A stretch of DNA of 64,000 nucleotides from assembly GCA_032358165.1 (NCBI GenBank), contig JAALGY010000044.1, positions 496,001 through 560,000 on the forward strand, given 5' to 3'. The notes below the pieces were generated by a model that was not told where the DNA came from, searched no databases, and was given only the letters and a program-made list of their open reading frames with translations. The stretch comes from Diplosphaera chodatii. Taxonomy: Eukaryota; Chlorophyta; Trebouxiophyceae; Prasiolales; Stichococcaceae. The position numbers were made by a program, and so were the translations under genes. Position 1 is the first letter of the stretch, and the number at the start of each line of letters is the position of its first letter. Shown here in pieces: positions 49,408 through 61,700 of this stretch.

Positions 49408-52400
49408 ATGTCGCAGAGGATCATGGGCGCTGTAGCGTCGCAGCTGCAGACGCAGCCCGATCCGTCGCAGCTGGCGTCCATGCTAGCCGCTGCAGCGGCG
49501 CCGCACCTCCCTGTGCCGCAGGCCAGTCTCAGCGCTCAGCAGATAGCGCCAGAGCCATCTGCAAATACGTTGCACTTGCCGCAGACGCAGCCTAACCCGG
49601 CGCAGCTGGCTTCCATGCTGGCCGCTGCGGCGCCGCCGCACCTGCCTATGCCACAGGCAGATGCCAGCGTGCGATATGCAGCGCCACAGCCACCTACAGC
49701 TGCAGTGCAGCCGCCGCACATCCAGCCGTACGCACAAGCGCCGCGTGCTCAGCCCCCTGCACCAGCAGCGCAGCCCTCTGCGGGAGCCATGCAGCAGCAG
49801 CACCGTTCCACTGTCAAGTCTGAGGTCAGGCGCATAACAACAGAGGATGCTTCTGGATCCACCCATTGGCGCACCCAGGTAGGTCACACAAACCCTGTGC
49901 GGCATCCGACCACCGCTGTCGTCTAACCGTCAAGGACATTCAAATGTTCAGACCATGACTGATTTGGGCAGTCTATAGATGCATGATCTCGATGTTTCAT
50001 GTGCCTATACCCACTTCACGGGTCCCCAATGGACACCATGCAAGCGTGGTGTGTCAGCATACTCAAGTGCGGGCTGCGATCAATCAAAAGCTGCACATGT
50101 CATGCAGTGCCCGGACCTGCCCTTTCACACGACGCCGCACCGCTTCACCTGCGCCAACTGCATGTGCCTGGTGTGCAAGGGCCCCGCAGAGCAGTGCCGC
50201 AGCTGGGGCAGCGGCGAGAAGGTGAGCCCGTGTTTTCTGAAGGCTATGCTGCAGATCCTTGCACGGGGCGGGAACCTCATGCGCCTGAAAGCATCGCAGG
50301 GATGGGAGGCTTCTCCACTCGATGGGGGGCTGAGTGCTCGCAAGCACGAAACCACAGCTGTTCTTTGCTGCTGCGCAGTGGCACCATCACTGCAACGCGG
50401 ACAACAGCAATCCGCGATGGCAGCAACACATTGCTGAGCATGGGCGCGGGCTGCCTGGAGCTGCTGGCGGGCCCGAGGCGGCCGTCAGCACCGCATCCGA
50501 GCGACCTTGCGACAGCACAGTGGACTCCAGTGCTGGCCCACACGGTATCCTCAATAGTCAGGTGAGCACAAGCAGCAGATGCGCGTCCCAGTACATCCTG
50601 CTTTCCCCGCTGGACTGCAGGGCAGAAACTGTTGGCACTGCCCCTGTGCAGGAACTGTTCATGAATTGCTATTTGTGCGTTCGACTTGACAGGCCACGGC
50701 AGCTGATGCGCTGGAGCAGTCGTCTGGCAGCGACAGCGAGCAGGAGGACGATGATCAGCCGCCAGCCCCAGCCGTCAACCCCCACCCCGCCATCAGGATC
50801 CGCTCCGGCCTGCGGCAGGATGACCCGCAGGCTACCGCCGCAGACCTCGAAGGTGCTGCTGGTCCCCCTGCTCGAGTGTGAAGTCGTGCACTGCTCAAGT
50901 GCTGACATGACAGCATCGCCAGGTAGGTTCGAATGGTTTCCATACCTGCTTCAAGCAAACACCTGCAGACGGCTGCCTCCCGGAGATGTGCCCTCCAGAG
51001 CCGGGGCAGTTGACTGCAATGGCAAACATCGGTGGTTGCCAAGTGCTGAATTTTCATGGGTTAGTACAGGAACAGGCTGGCATGGCGCAGGTGCCCCAGG
51101 GCGCGATGCAAAATGCGGCGCTGCACAGATTCCAGAGGCGCTCGCTTGCGTACGTTCGAAACGTCAAGAGGCCGATCAATGCTGGCGTTTGGCGATGAGA
51201 TTGTCATTGTTGCGTATCAGCGCGATGTGCCACTGTTTCTGAGATGCCTGCTTGTCACTGCAGGTGGATGCTGAAGCGTGAAGAGCCCACAGTGGGCGTG
51301 CGTGGCGGCATCTTGGCAGGTGCCATACTACGGCCCTCACAGCATGGCTGTTCCTGTCATGACATTGTCCAGTCGCCAACATCCTGCCGCTGCCGATGCA
51401 GATGAGCCCGGCCTGGGCAAGACTGTGCAGGTGCGCATACAGGACAAAGCGCAGCCAGGAACGTGCATGATGCGAAGACAGCGGCTGCACCCCATCATCT
51501 ATACGCTCAAGTGCAGTGCTTGACATGGCATATCGTGCCTGGCTGCAGATGCTGGCCCTCATCGTGTCCAGTCCGTACCCAGATCAGGAGGATGCCGAGG
51601 AGGCGCTGCGGGATGCCGCACGCCAGCAGAACGTCATGGACACGCACGTGCTAGGTGTGCTGAACCCTGCAGCCTCAGTGTGCCTCTGCTTGGGTTGATG
51701 TCCACCTGCAGACACTGTTGCAAACTGCAAGCCTGCCAGGTGGCACACCGTTGCTCCACACCAGGTCGACTGACTTCTGAAAGCCCTAGAATGGTTTTGT
51801 GTTGTTGCTATTGAATCGGGTCACAACCACATGACCTGCCGTGTACAGGGCAGCGTGCAAGAGCAGAGCGGTTCGCAGCCATGGCCACGCCGGTGGCGCC
51901 AGGTCAAGGTCGCAGCAGCGGCGGCAGCGGCCCTCCCTGCGGTGACGGCATGGGCGCTGGCCCCAGCAGCGGGCACGCCAGAGCGGCCAGCCCCGGCAGC
52001 ATCAGCCAGGTGCAAATGCGTGATGTTGCTTTGCAGAGAGCAGGCTTCCGGCACAGACCAGAACTTCGAGCTGCCGGGAACACCCCGCAGCAGCCATCAT
52101 CTGCGACTCTGTCATCTGCTTGCCAGGGAAAGCAAGGGAAGAAGCCGAGCAAGGGCAAGGCGCCGCCGGTGCCACTAGCTCGTTGCCCCAGAGGTCTGAA
52201 GGACAGCCGCTGCACCTGTGTCATCTGCCGCAAGGCCATCGAACAAGAGGTGAGGCCGGCTGCATGCAAGCAGACCTTTGCTGGCAGGGTCGTGCATACA
52301 ACACTGCCTGGCAGCCTTTTGCCCCTTTGCTTCCCCCTTGCACCACGAGGACAATGCGATGTTGTGCATGCAGAGCAAGCGGCAGGTAGCGGAGGCCAAA

Positions 52401-55400
52401 GTACAGCAGAAGTCGGCCAGCAAAAAGCGCAAGGCAGACACAGCATTTGCGCAGGGCACTGGCGACTGGCAGTCGGACGTTTGGTACGGGCTGTTCCTGT
52501 GGTCATCGATGCACCGAGTTCAACTGTGCCATACCACGTGCCCCTTCGAAGCCACGTCGTATGATGGAAGCCGGACCTGCTGTATCTCAACACAGGCTGA
52601 GGTGCTGGTACAATGCAGGTTGAGCAGTCTAGACTGCACAGGCAGGATGGTCGACCTGAAACCAGTCCCAATGGTGCTGCAGGCCCACGCCGCCGCCGCC
52701 ACAGCCGAGCATCCGCAGCCCGAGCGGCGACATCGCGCGGCGCACGCTGGTCGTGTGCCCCAGCTGCGTGGCGATGCAGTGGGTCGCGGAGGCCCGTGCC
52801 AAGACGCCGCAGCTCAGCGTCTGCCTGTACCACGGTGCGCATGCGGCCGGATGTGTGCCGTACTTGTGAAGTGCACTTCAGCGACTTCCAATGGTTGCTA
52901 CGCAGTCTGCACACCAGTGGAGACAACATGAAGTGACACAGGATGCCATGTGCTGCTATGCGCTGGGTCTGCAGGCAGCAACCGGCACCGCAAGTTCCCG
53001 CCCATCATCCTGGCATCCTACGACATCGTGGTGCGTCCCTATCGTCCTGCATCTGGCCATGCTCAGAAGCGCATGAAGTGGAGACATGCATTGGACACTT
53101 GTCATCGACCGGGGGCGATGCAGCTCAGCTTCTCGTGGCTTCCTGCAGGTCACGACCTTCGGCATGGTCTGCCAGGAGCACAGCTGCTCGCCGATGGGTC
53201 CCCTGTTCCGGCTGCGCTGGTTCAGGTGAGCTCTGCATTTTCTGAAAAGCGCGATGCTGTGACGGCCAGCGAACGACGGACGGCAGGTGCCCTGCCAGTT
53301 TCTTCAGCCTCATCGTGAGTGATGCGATCATCATCTGCAGGGTGATCTTGGACGAGGCTCAGGTATGCACCCATCCCGGCACACTGGCTGTCAAGTTCTG
53401 GTTTGCAGTCAAATGCAATGCTGTTGTGAGAGTCGTCGCAGCGCAGTTTGCCCGCAGCTTGATGCCGGCATGCGCTGCTGACAACCTGCTGCGCCTGTGC
53501 AGGCGATCCGGAACCACCGTGTGCGGACAGCCAAGGCCTGCTGTACCCTGCAGGTTGGCGGAAAAGTGTTGTCCTCATGTGCTGCTCAGCACACCTCTGT
53601 GTTGGGTTGTGCTGTAGCTCATGCATAGTCCGACTGTGATGTAAATGTCCGTTGTCACTGCAGGCCGAGGCGCGGTGGTGCGTCTCTGGCACGCCAATTG
53701 TGAACAGCGCCACGGATGCCTTCTCGCTGTTCAACTTCATCCGATACAGGCAAGCTTTCATAGTTGATGTGGCATACAGCCAACGCATGATCAACACCTG
53801 CTCACACCGTGCCTGCAACCGTAGGATCTGAGTCAAATTGTTTTTGGCAGGCCATTCTGTGACATCCAGTTCTTCAACTCCAAGATCACGCGCCGCATAA
53901 AAAAGGGCCGAAATCAAACCGTGAGCCTTACTTTGCTGCTGCTTGCACGGCCATGGTGATCATCTGCATTGCAAGCTGGTCTTTCTTGAGGTGTTTTGCA
54001 TCAGAAATGAGGAACGAGTCATATCCTGAGTGGTGGATGCATCGGTTGTGCAGCATGACCCGACCGCAGCAACACAGCAGCGCGGGTACCAACAGCTGCA
54101 GGTTGCCATGGGGGTGAGCAGAGCTGTATCTTTGTTTTCAACCAAGGTGTAGACAATTCTGCAGCGCGGCAGCCGTGTTTCATTCAGCTAGTGCATGGCC
54201 CAGTGGGCAACCGGAGCAGTGTTGCAGCGTGGGTCCTTTTGCTGGCCGTATACTGCACCCTGGCCGGAATGTGGGAGCGCAGGCTTGGCCCGCCTACTTG
54301 AAACAGGGCATATGTCAGTGAGACCTTGTGTGTCCAGCCCGATGTGCAACACTGCGCGCCGGTGCAGGCAGTGACCATGCGGCGGCTGAAGTCGACGACG
54401 TTCGAGGGCCAGTGCATCGTGCACCTGCCCAAGCGCATCGTCAAGGTAGTCAGGGCGCCCTTCGCGACCCGGGAGGAGCGGCAGTACTATGACGCGATCG
54501 AGGAGCGCACCCAGGTAACAGCGCTGCTTCCCGCTGCATGGTGCTGTGTGCGGCAGCATTAACGGGTTTTGCCGGTCCGTGCTTGTAGGCATGATTGAGA
54601 TGATGCACTTTGGGCGCATGTGACCCTTGCCCGCAATATACATGACTACCATTCCGCATGCCGAGCGTGCGACAGTGCGACAGGATGGGACCTGACATGC
54701 CTGCAGGTCCAGTTCAACAGGTTCGTGCGGGAGGGCTTCGAGTCGAACTACGCAAACATCCTGGTGACTTGTGCCATTTACGTCATGCGTATTAGTTGCT
54801 GGCTGCAATGTGCAAGAGTGCCTAATGGCTGCTGTTCTCGCAGTAGTCATTCAAGCAGGTAGTCCAATCGCAGCCTGCTCCATTGCCAATTGCCGCAAAT
54901 TTACACTTTGCCATACTGAACCATTTGCTTAGTCTACTAGGGTACACTGCTGCTGTGATGCAGCCTGTCCCTTTAAGGGGCCAGTAATCAGTGTGCAAGT
55001 TGCTGCGCCTGCAGGTGCTGCTGACGAAGCTGCGGCTGGCGTGCATCCACCCCTACCTGGCGCAGAGCAAGGTGACGCCGGCTGCAGCCGCTGCTGCCGC
55101 AGCTGCCGCCGCGAGTGCCGAGGCAGCGGACGAGGAGGCGGCTAGCAACGCCGCGGCTGCAAGTGTATGCTGCCTGTACTCTGTGGCTCTACTGTCATCA
55201 TGCAACATGAAGCGGTGGTGCACGCTGCAGTCTGCCGGGCACAGAGGCGCGGACTTGGATGTACCGAGTTCAGGGGCTGCCAGGCGCACCTATGCGCCTT
55301 TCAAAATATCCCTTAAGAAGCTGTCCTGCGTACCCTCCGCAGGCCTGTCGGAGGCGGAGAAGGCGCAGCTGCTGGCGCGGTGGGACGCCGACGGCGGCGA

Positions 55401-58066
55401 CTGCTGCATCTGCATGGACACGCCGGGGTCGGGCGCTGGGGTGCTGACCCGCTGCGGGCACGGCCCCATGTGCCGGGAATGCATCCAGGCGCACCTGCAG
55501 AACCAGGTGCCGGTCGCATCTGGGACCTGCCCACTGCCAACCCCGGCAACCCCGATGCATCAAAAGCTTTCTGGAAGCGTGCCATCGCCTCGCATCACAG
55601 CCTCAGCTGCTGCGACTGCACGCGCTGCTGCGGACTGCAGTATGCATGTGGCAGCTGGATCACTGAGCTTGTGCGCTGTCCTTGGTGCAGAATTCGACCG
55701 TTTAGCTTGACGACGCTGCAAAGCTGCTACTCTGAGCCTGAATTTAATCAGTGTGGTGCCCCTGCAGGACAACGAGACGGCGGCGGGCACCTGCCCGCTG
55801 TGCCGGGCGCCGCTGACGCCCCAGGGCCTGTTCCCGCGCTCCGCGCTGCTGCCGCCGGGTTTCAAAGAGCAGGAAACCGCGGCAAAGCAGGAGATGACCG
55901 CTCTGGAGGCGGACCTGCAGCGCTTCCTGAAGGTGGGTCTGATGACGACTGCACCTTCGTTGCTGGGGTCGAGCTGCGTGAAGCACTTCGTCATGCGTAT
56001 GCTTGTCTGGCTGTTTTCCAACGAGTGACTGCGCCCCCAGGCAGAGCCGGGTCTTCATGCAGGTTGCACGTTGAACAGACGTGTGCAATTTCGCACTGCG
56101 CTTCTGCTGCTGACTTGAGCTTGGTGGCTGCAGGCATCCTTATTGCTGATCTGTGCTGCCTGCAGGAGAGCTTGGGCGGGAACCCGGACATGCCGTCCAG
56201 CACCAAGATTGACGCGATTCTGGCCACCCTGGAGGACATCCGCAGGTGCGCGTCTTACATGGGTATGTCGTCATTTGCATGACGTTTGAAGGTGCTCACA
56301 ACAGCACTGCAATCAATGCTCAAGATGCCTGAGGTCCGAGGGCTCCGCTTGTGCCTCATGCAACACAGCATGCTGTACCTCGCTATCAATTGTGCTGCAG
56401 CACTGATGAGATAGAGGCGGCGGTCACTGGCGAGCGGCGCACCACCAAGACGGTCGTGTTCAGCTACTCCACGAAGGCCCTGGACCTGCTGAAGGCCCCG
56501 CTGCGCATGCAAGGGTGAGGCATCGGGTTTGCCACCTACAGCGTACAGTGGTATCGTGCATATTGTATGTGCAAAGTGCCATTGCTGCTGTACCAAGGCC
56601 TCTGCCGAACGATAACAGTGGGCATCGCCCCATGCGCACGCACTACGGCATGTTACGCAGCCACCGCATACATGTTGGCGCTGGCAGCATACACCACACC
56701 ACCCATGTCTGTCACAGCAGTAGGCCGGTCTGCTGAGCAGTGTCTGCGTCTGCCGTGCAGCTTTAAGGAGGTGCGCATCGACGGCACCATGAGCCTCAAG
56801 CGGCGCGCGGAGGTGGTGCAGCAGTTCCACTACGACCCCGAGGTGCCCACCCTCTGACGCAGTTTACGTGTGTCGGAAGTGTGTCCTCGTTGGTGCCAAT
56901 GTGCCTGCATCACAGGTGCAGGGTATGTCGACCCATGCTTCCTGTGCTACAAGTCACTCACATGGCCCCTCCCGCTGAGGCCAATAGAAACCTAGAGACC
57001 AATGCAGGCGTGTGTCTGCCGCTGCTGTCCAGACGCAGGCCGGGCGCTTGCCCGCAGCACCGACAACGCCATCAACAGCACGCTGGCGAGACGCCACGTT
57101 GGCTAGTCATGTTAACTTGTGTCCCACCCTTGGGCGCAGGTGCGGGTGCTGCTGTGCTCCACAAAGGCGGGCGGCGTGGGCCTCAACCTGACCTGCGCCT
57201 CGCGCGTCATCCTCATCGACGTGTGGTGGAACTGCGCGCCGGAGGACCAGGTGGGCCGACGCCCTAAAACCCTGCCCGCCACACAAATCAGTGCAGGGCA
57301 GGGCAGGGAACGCTGCGTTTCCTGTGTCCCCCGCTTGATGTGCGTCAGACAAGCATGCGGTCCTGTTCAATGGCCGTTAGTTGTCTATGCCAGATGGGTG
57401 CTGCCCTACCACGGTACACATGCGCCTCCACGGCTGCAAGCGCCCGTCGAGTCTGCTCACACCACGGTGGGGTGCCGACTCGAGCTGTGTCTCGGCGCAG
57501 GCCATCGACGGATGCCACCGCCTCGGGCAGACGCGGGATGTGGTGGTGACCAAGCTCATCACTGCGCACCACCGCCCCGGGCAGGAGACCGTGGAGCAGC
57601 GCATGCTGGGCATCCAGGTGCCGCGAGCGCTGCCGTGGCTGCAGCACCGCCTTGCGCTGTGCACCCCAGTCCTGACGAGCGCCTGTGCAAGCTGCTTGCG
57701 GGGACTTAGATTGCACGACAGCACACCTGGCGCGACAGCACACCTGGTGCAAGGCGATGTTGATGTTTTATGTCTCAGGAGGAGAAGCGCAAGCTGGCGG
57801 CGGCGGCGCTGGGGGACGGCAGCGCCGGCGTCGCTCGGCAGCGGCTGTCGCTGCAGGTGCTTTTGCAGCAGCACGCTTGTCACCCTGAAGGCTTGTCAAC
57901 TGTCGGGGTTTCTGGTTTGGATGATGTATGGCAGTCGGACCATCATGTGGGTTCGAATGACAATGCAGGCTTTGAGTTGCAGAGAAGATCCTCTTTGCTG
58001 TCGCTGCAGGAGCTGCGCCACCTGTTTGGCCTTGGCGGCGGGGCCCCACAGTTCGAGGCTGCCTGA
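49408..58066 (+). CDS. SNF2-family ATPase with internal RING finger (RAD16/RAD5/ULS1-like)
   Basis: Thirty-one exons: 49408-49878, 50108-50221, 50379-50561, 50693-50852, 50969-51149, 51264-51319, 51402-51430, 51549-51654, 51849-52009, 52127-52249, 52374-52483, 52683-52834, 52975-53030, 53149-53225, 53341-53362, 53503-53553, 53664-53749, 53851-53920, 54078-54101, 54368-54514, 54707-54763, 55015-55162, 55343-55506, 55768-55932, 56166-56245, 56401-56514, 56761-56842, 57140-57250, 57501-57617, 57779-57856 and 58010-58066. They give about 1183 residues. An N-terminal tandem repeat is followed by a Cys cluster (FTCANCMCLVCKGPAEQC). Walker A is DEPGLGKT, Walker B is DEAQ, and motif III is WCVSGTPIVNS. 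A C3HC4 RING (CCICMD...CGHGPMCRECI...CPLC) lies between the lobes. HELICc has TKAGGVGLNL and HRLGQTRDV. Such proteins remodel chromatin or act as ubiquitin/SUMO-linked translocases in DNA repair. No HIRAN domain was seen, which argues against a true RAD5/HLTF. Confidence 0.94.
49441..49668 (+). repeat. In-frame tandem repeat in the SNF2 N-terminus
   Basis: Two copies of a unit with the core QLASMLAAAA-PHLP-PQA are spaced by exactly 135 bases (45 codons). Both begin at the shared sequence GCAGACGCAG, at 49446 and 49581. The copies differ at several third positions, so the duplication is not recent. Confidence 0.75.
53750..53850 (+). other. GC-AG intron 17 of the SNF2 gene
   Basis: The exon ends CCGATACAG and the intron begins GCAAGC, ending TTGGCAG. 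The phase-2 join gives NFIRYRPFCDIQFFN, matching the SNF2 family pattern between motifs III and IV. Confidence 0.8.
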
Positions 58067-58743
58067 ACCTGCGAAGCAGCGGTCAGTCCAGCGCTTTGTG
58101 GGCACGTCGTGACCAGCGTGCCAGCCGGCAGCCAGCACGCTGCCGAAGCCTGCGGCACACGGCTTCATTCCTGTGGCCGCAGCGGGACAGGATGTATTTT
58201 AGGGGCACACTTGGGGTCAGCAGATGTATACGCAGGTGGCACGAGTGCAGCTGGCATTGCGCCACGAAAACGGTACTGATGGCAGTCAGAATGACACTGA
58301 GGTGCCTTGATGCTGATGCAGCAGACAGGCTCGGGCCTCTAGCTGCAGCGGGACGCTTCATGTAGCTTTGTCGCAAGTCATCACCCGAGTCGGTGACCTG
58401 CTGTGTAGAATGTGCTTGGGCAATACCGTACCGTAGGGTGAAAGTGGAGACAAGGACAGCTGCAGTGAGGTATCCTAAGACATACAACGCCCGCTGTGGA
58501 CTGTGACACTAGCCCTAGGCGTAGGTCCAGCGCCGAATTTTGTATGAAGCGCTTTGTGCCACAGCTTTTGGTGCTGCAGATATTAAAGGTCACCGATGCT
58601 CTGATTCATCAAGTGCAATCGAATTGGTAAAGCATACTGTACTGAGAAACACAGGGCGCACAGAATATGGTGGCACACTGCACCGCCTTGTTTTACTTCC
58701 TACATAAGACAGCACTTATAGCGGCTCGATACATGTCGCATGC
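58067..58743. other. Convergent intergenic stretch, no gene seen
   Basis: This stretch lies between the stops of the SNF2 gene (plus) and the EXS gene (minus). Only short unsupported open frames are present. It should contain both 3' UTRs. Confidence 0.5.
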
Positions 58744-61700
58744 TCATGGAGTGGCTGGTCGAACATAGTGAGCGCCGGCGTCGCCGTTTATATGCACCCT
58801 GCCGCCGCTGCCGGACCGCGGCTGCCTATCTACACCACCGTTGCCGGTGCTCGTGCTGCTGCCACTGCTGCCCTTGCGGCCGCCGCCGCCGCCGCCGCCG
58901 CCGCCGACGTGCACCAGGCCGACGCCTGCTGATGCGGCTGCCACGGGCACCAGCCGCCCCAGCTCCGGCCGCTGCGCCTGCAGCTTGCGCAGCTCCACCT
59001 CGATGCGGACGGGCGCCCACTGCGCTCTCCTGTGATGCAGGGAATGCGGCAGATCAGCAGATGATGCATCACTGGTTGCAGCTTCACCGTTTGCGACCTT
59101 TCACAGTCGCCTGTCTACACTGTGTGCCACTGTGGGTCCCGGGTGATGTGTGGTAATCACTGCTGAACATTTGAAGCAAGAGAACACAGTTGCAGCAAGT
59201 CCAAGTTTCTGAGCGCACCGGTGGCAAGTGGGAAGCAGCACCTGAAGACCTCCAGGATGGCGAAGCCGAGCACGGCGCCGTGGGACCGCCGCAGCGAGGG
59301 CACCAGCTTGTGCAGCCACGCCAGCCGCAGCGCCGCGTTGGACGCCAGCAGCCACGCGTACACCCCGGGGTGGAAGAACAGCTGGTCGCGCAGCTGCGGC
59401 CGCGGGATGCCGCACGTCCTATCCCCTGCTTGGCATGGACGCTCTAAGCACTGAGCATGCACCGGCATGCGGTTGCTCTGTGTTCCGGGGTATGCTTGCT
59501 GCCGCACAGGCTGCAGACATATCGCATCTCAACTTGTCAAGCTGTGACTGCATGGCAGGGGGCCCCAGGCCATCAGCGCTTCACAGTCGTCCCCACCATT
59601 CGTGTGCTGTAGACGCATGCAGGGCGCTCTCAGGGCCAGCACCTCGGGTGTTGGTGAACCAGGAGATCTCCCAGTCGCGCTCCACATCCCAGAAGTAGGA
59701 GTAGCTGCTGTTGACGGCGCACGCCGCGATCCACAGCGGCCTGTAGAAGCCCACCCTGCAGTGCAGTTCTTCAAGACTGATCTCATAAGTGGCATGACAA
59801 TGCTGGCAGTCCAAGAAGCCAACTGGCCAGAAAAGGTCGAATGACTTGCTATCAGATGTGTTGACGTCAGTACGCACCAGTCTGACTGCCGGACCGCTGC
59901 CTTGGCTGCCGAGAGCGCGATCACGGGGAACGCTGTTGAGTACTTCAGCGCATTCCAGAGCTGCAATAAGCAAGCATGAACATGCTGATATATGGAAGTC
60001 TCAGCCTTTACGTATATGCCATCTCATGTATCCTGTACCTCAAGCATGCTCGTGCTTCCAGCACGCCGCTGAATGCCGATGAGCAACGCATGTCACGTGC
60101 TCTGACATCGGCACTATGCCGAGGGCTCCGGCCGTCAACAGCATGCCGAGAGCTTTGCCACCTGTTCGAGCAGCTGCTTTGGGACATAGGCCCGTCACAT
60201 ACCCACCTGCGGCGTGGCGCCGGTGTCGGCCCACACGCGGATGCACTGGCAAAAGCGGAACACGAAGGGCGCCGCCCAGGCAGCGGGCACCAGCCACGAT
60301 GCCCCCGAGCACGCCTGCGCACTGGGGACACGGCTCAGGCAGGGACAAAGCAATGCTGTAAACCCGAGCATGAGTAGCACGAGGTTGCATAGCCAACAAG
60401 CAACAGCCGCACTGCATGTTGCAGCAAGCAGGAACTGCAAGGCGCAAGCCAGCAGTCCAGGATGAGACTCCTGGCTGGCTGACCCCGGGCGCGAGCTTGC
60501 TGCAAGGTGCCCCCACTATAAGCTTGCAGCAGATGTACAGTGTGCCCTGGATGTGTAACCTGGGACACTGCTATCAGAGCCGTCGACCCCTGGCAAGAGC
60601 CTCAAGAGCCAGAAGATGCTGTGCACCAGCTGTCCTGACTAGGCCGCCTTTGCTTACATTAGGCAGCATTTCATTGCTGCATACCCGGGGCGAGGGGTCC
60701 GTGACCGGACCCGTCAGCATGTGGCACAGCGGATGGCTGGGTATTGGATGTCCCCTACTGGATTTGCAAATGGGGGGTGGTGATGCCCCACCCGGGGGGA
60801 GGGGTCCATGACGGGGCCCGTCAGCATGTGGCACAGCGCGCGCTCGGTGTCCGACAGCGGCTTGGCCAGCGACGTCAGAAAGTCCGCCAGCAGGAAGTCC
60901 GCCCAGGTGACCTCCCGGAACGGCGTCGCCACGCGGCTGATGGTCCTGCCGAAGAACAGCCGTGTGTCCTGCGCATAGGCAATCAATACTGCTGTAGATG
61001 CTGACTGGATTGATGCACATGAAATGCATGCAGTGACCAAGTGATGAACTGTCAGATGGGGTGCACTCATCAGTAGCAGACATGAAGCCGAAGATGGAAG
61101 CATGACGGACAGGTTGTGTGTCCTTGGGCAACGCCACCTCGCAGGCTCACAAGTCTGCCTCTACCTGGTTCATTGCCCTGGTGCATAGCAACCGGCGATA
61201 AGACATTGGGCGGCTGGCAAGGTTTAGCCTGTGCGGCAGTGACTTCATGACTGGGCAAACACACAGTCCAGCTTCACCTTGTGGACCATATTGAAGGGCA
61301 GGAACAGCAGGGCGGCCAGCGTCATGTAGGTCGCCGGCGGCACCCAGGCCGCGCTGCTGTGGGCCTCCCCGTAGCACAGCCCCACAAACGCCAGCGCGCT
61401 GCCCGCCACCAGCGTCGTTATGAGTGCCACCACCTGCGTTGACAGCCGACATCAGGGGGCCTGAGTTCTGGTGCAACACGCCGGCATGCGGTGCCCTGGT
61501 GGATGCATCAGGCGTTCACACATACTCGTTCACGGCAACTACACGCTGAAGCCAGCCTGGTGAAGGGGCTGTCCAAGCAGGCGCTGAGGCTGACTTCGGC
61601 TTCTGCCTGTCACAAGGTGCGCACACCTGATAGAGGGCGGAGGCTGGCAGCAGCTTCTGCTGGTCGGCCGCCGAGAAGCACACGTCGTACTTGATCGCCC

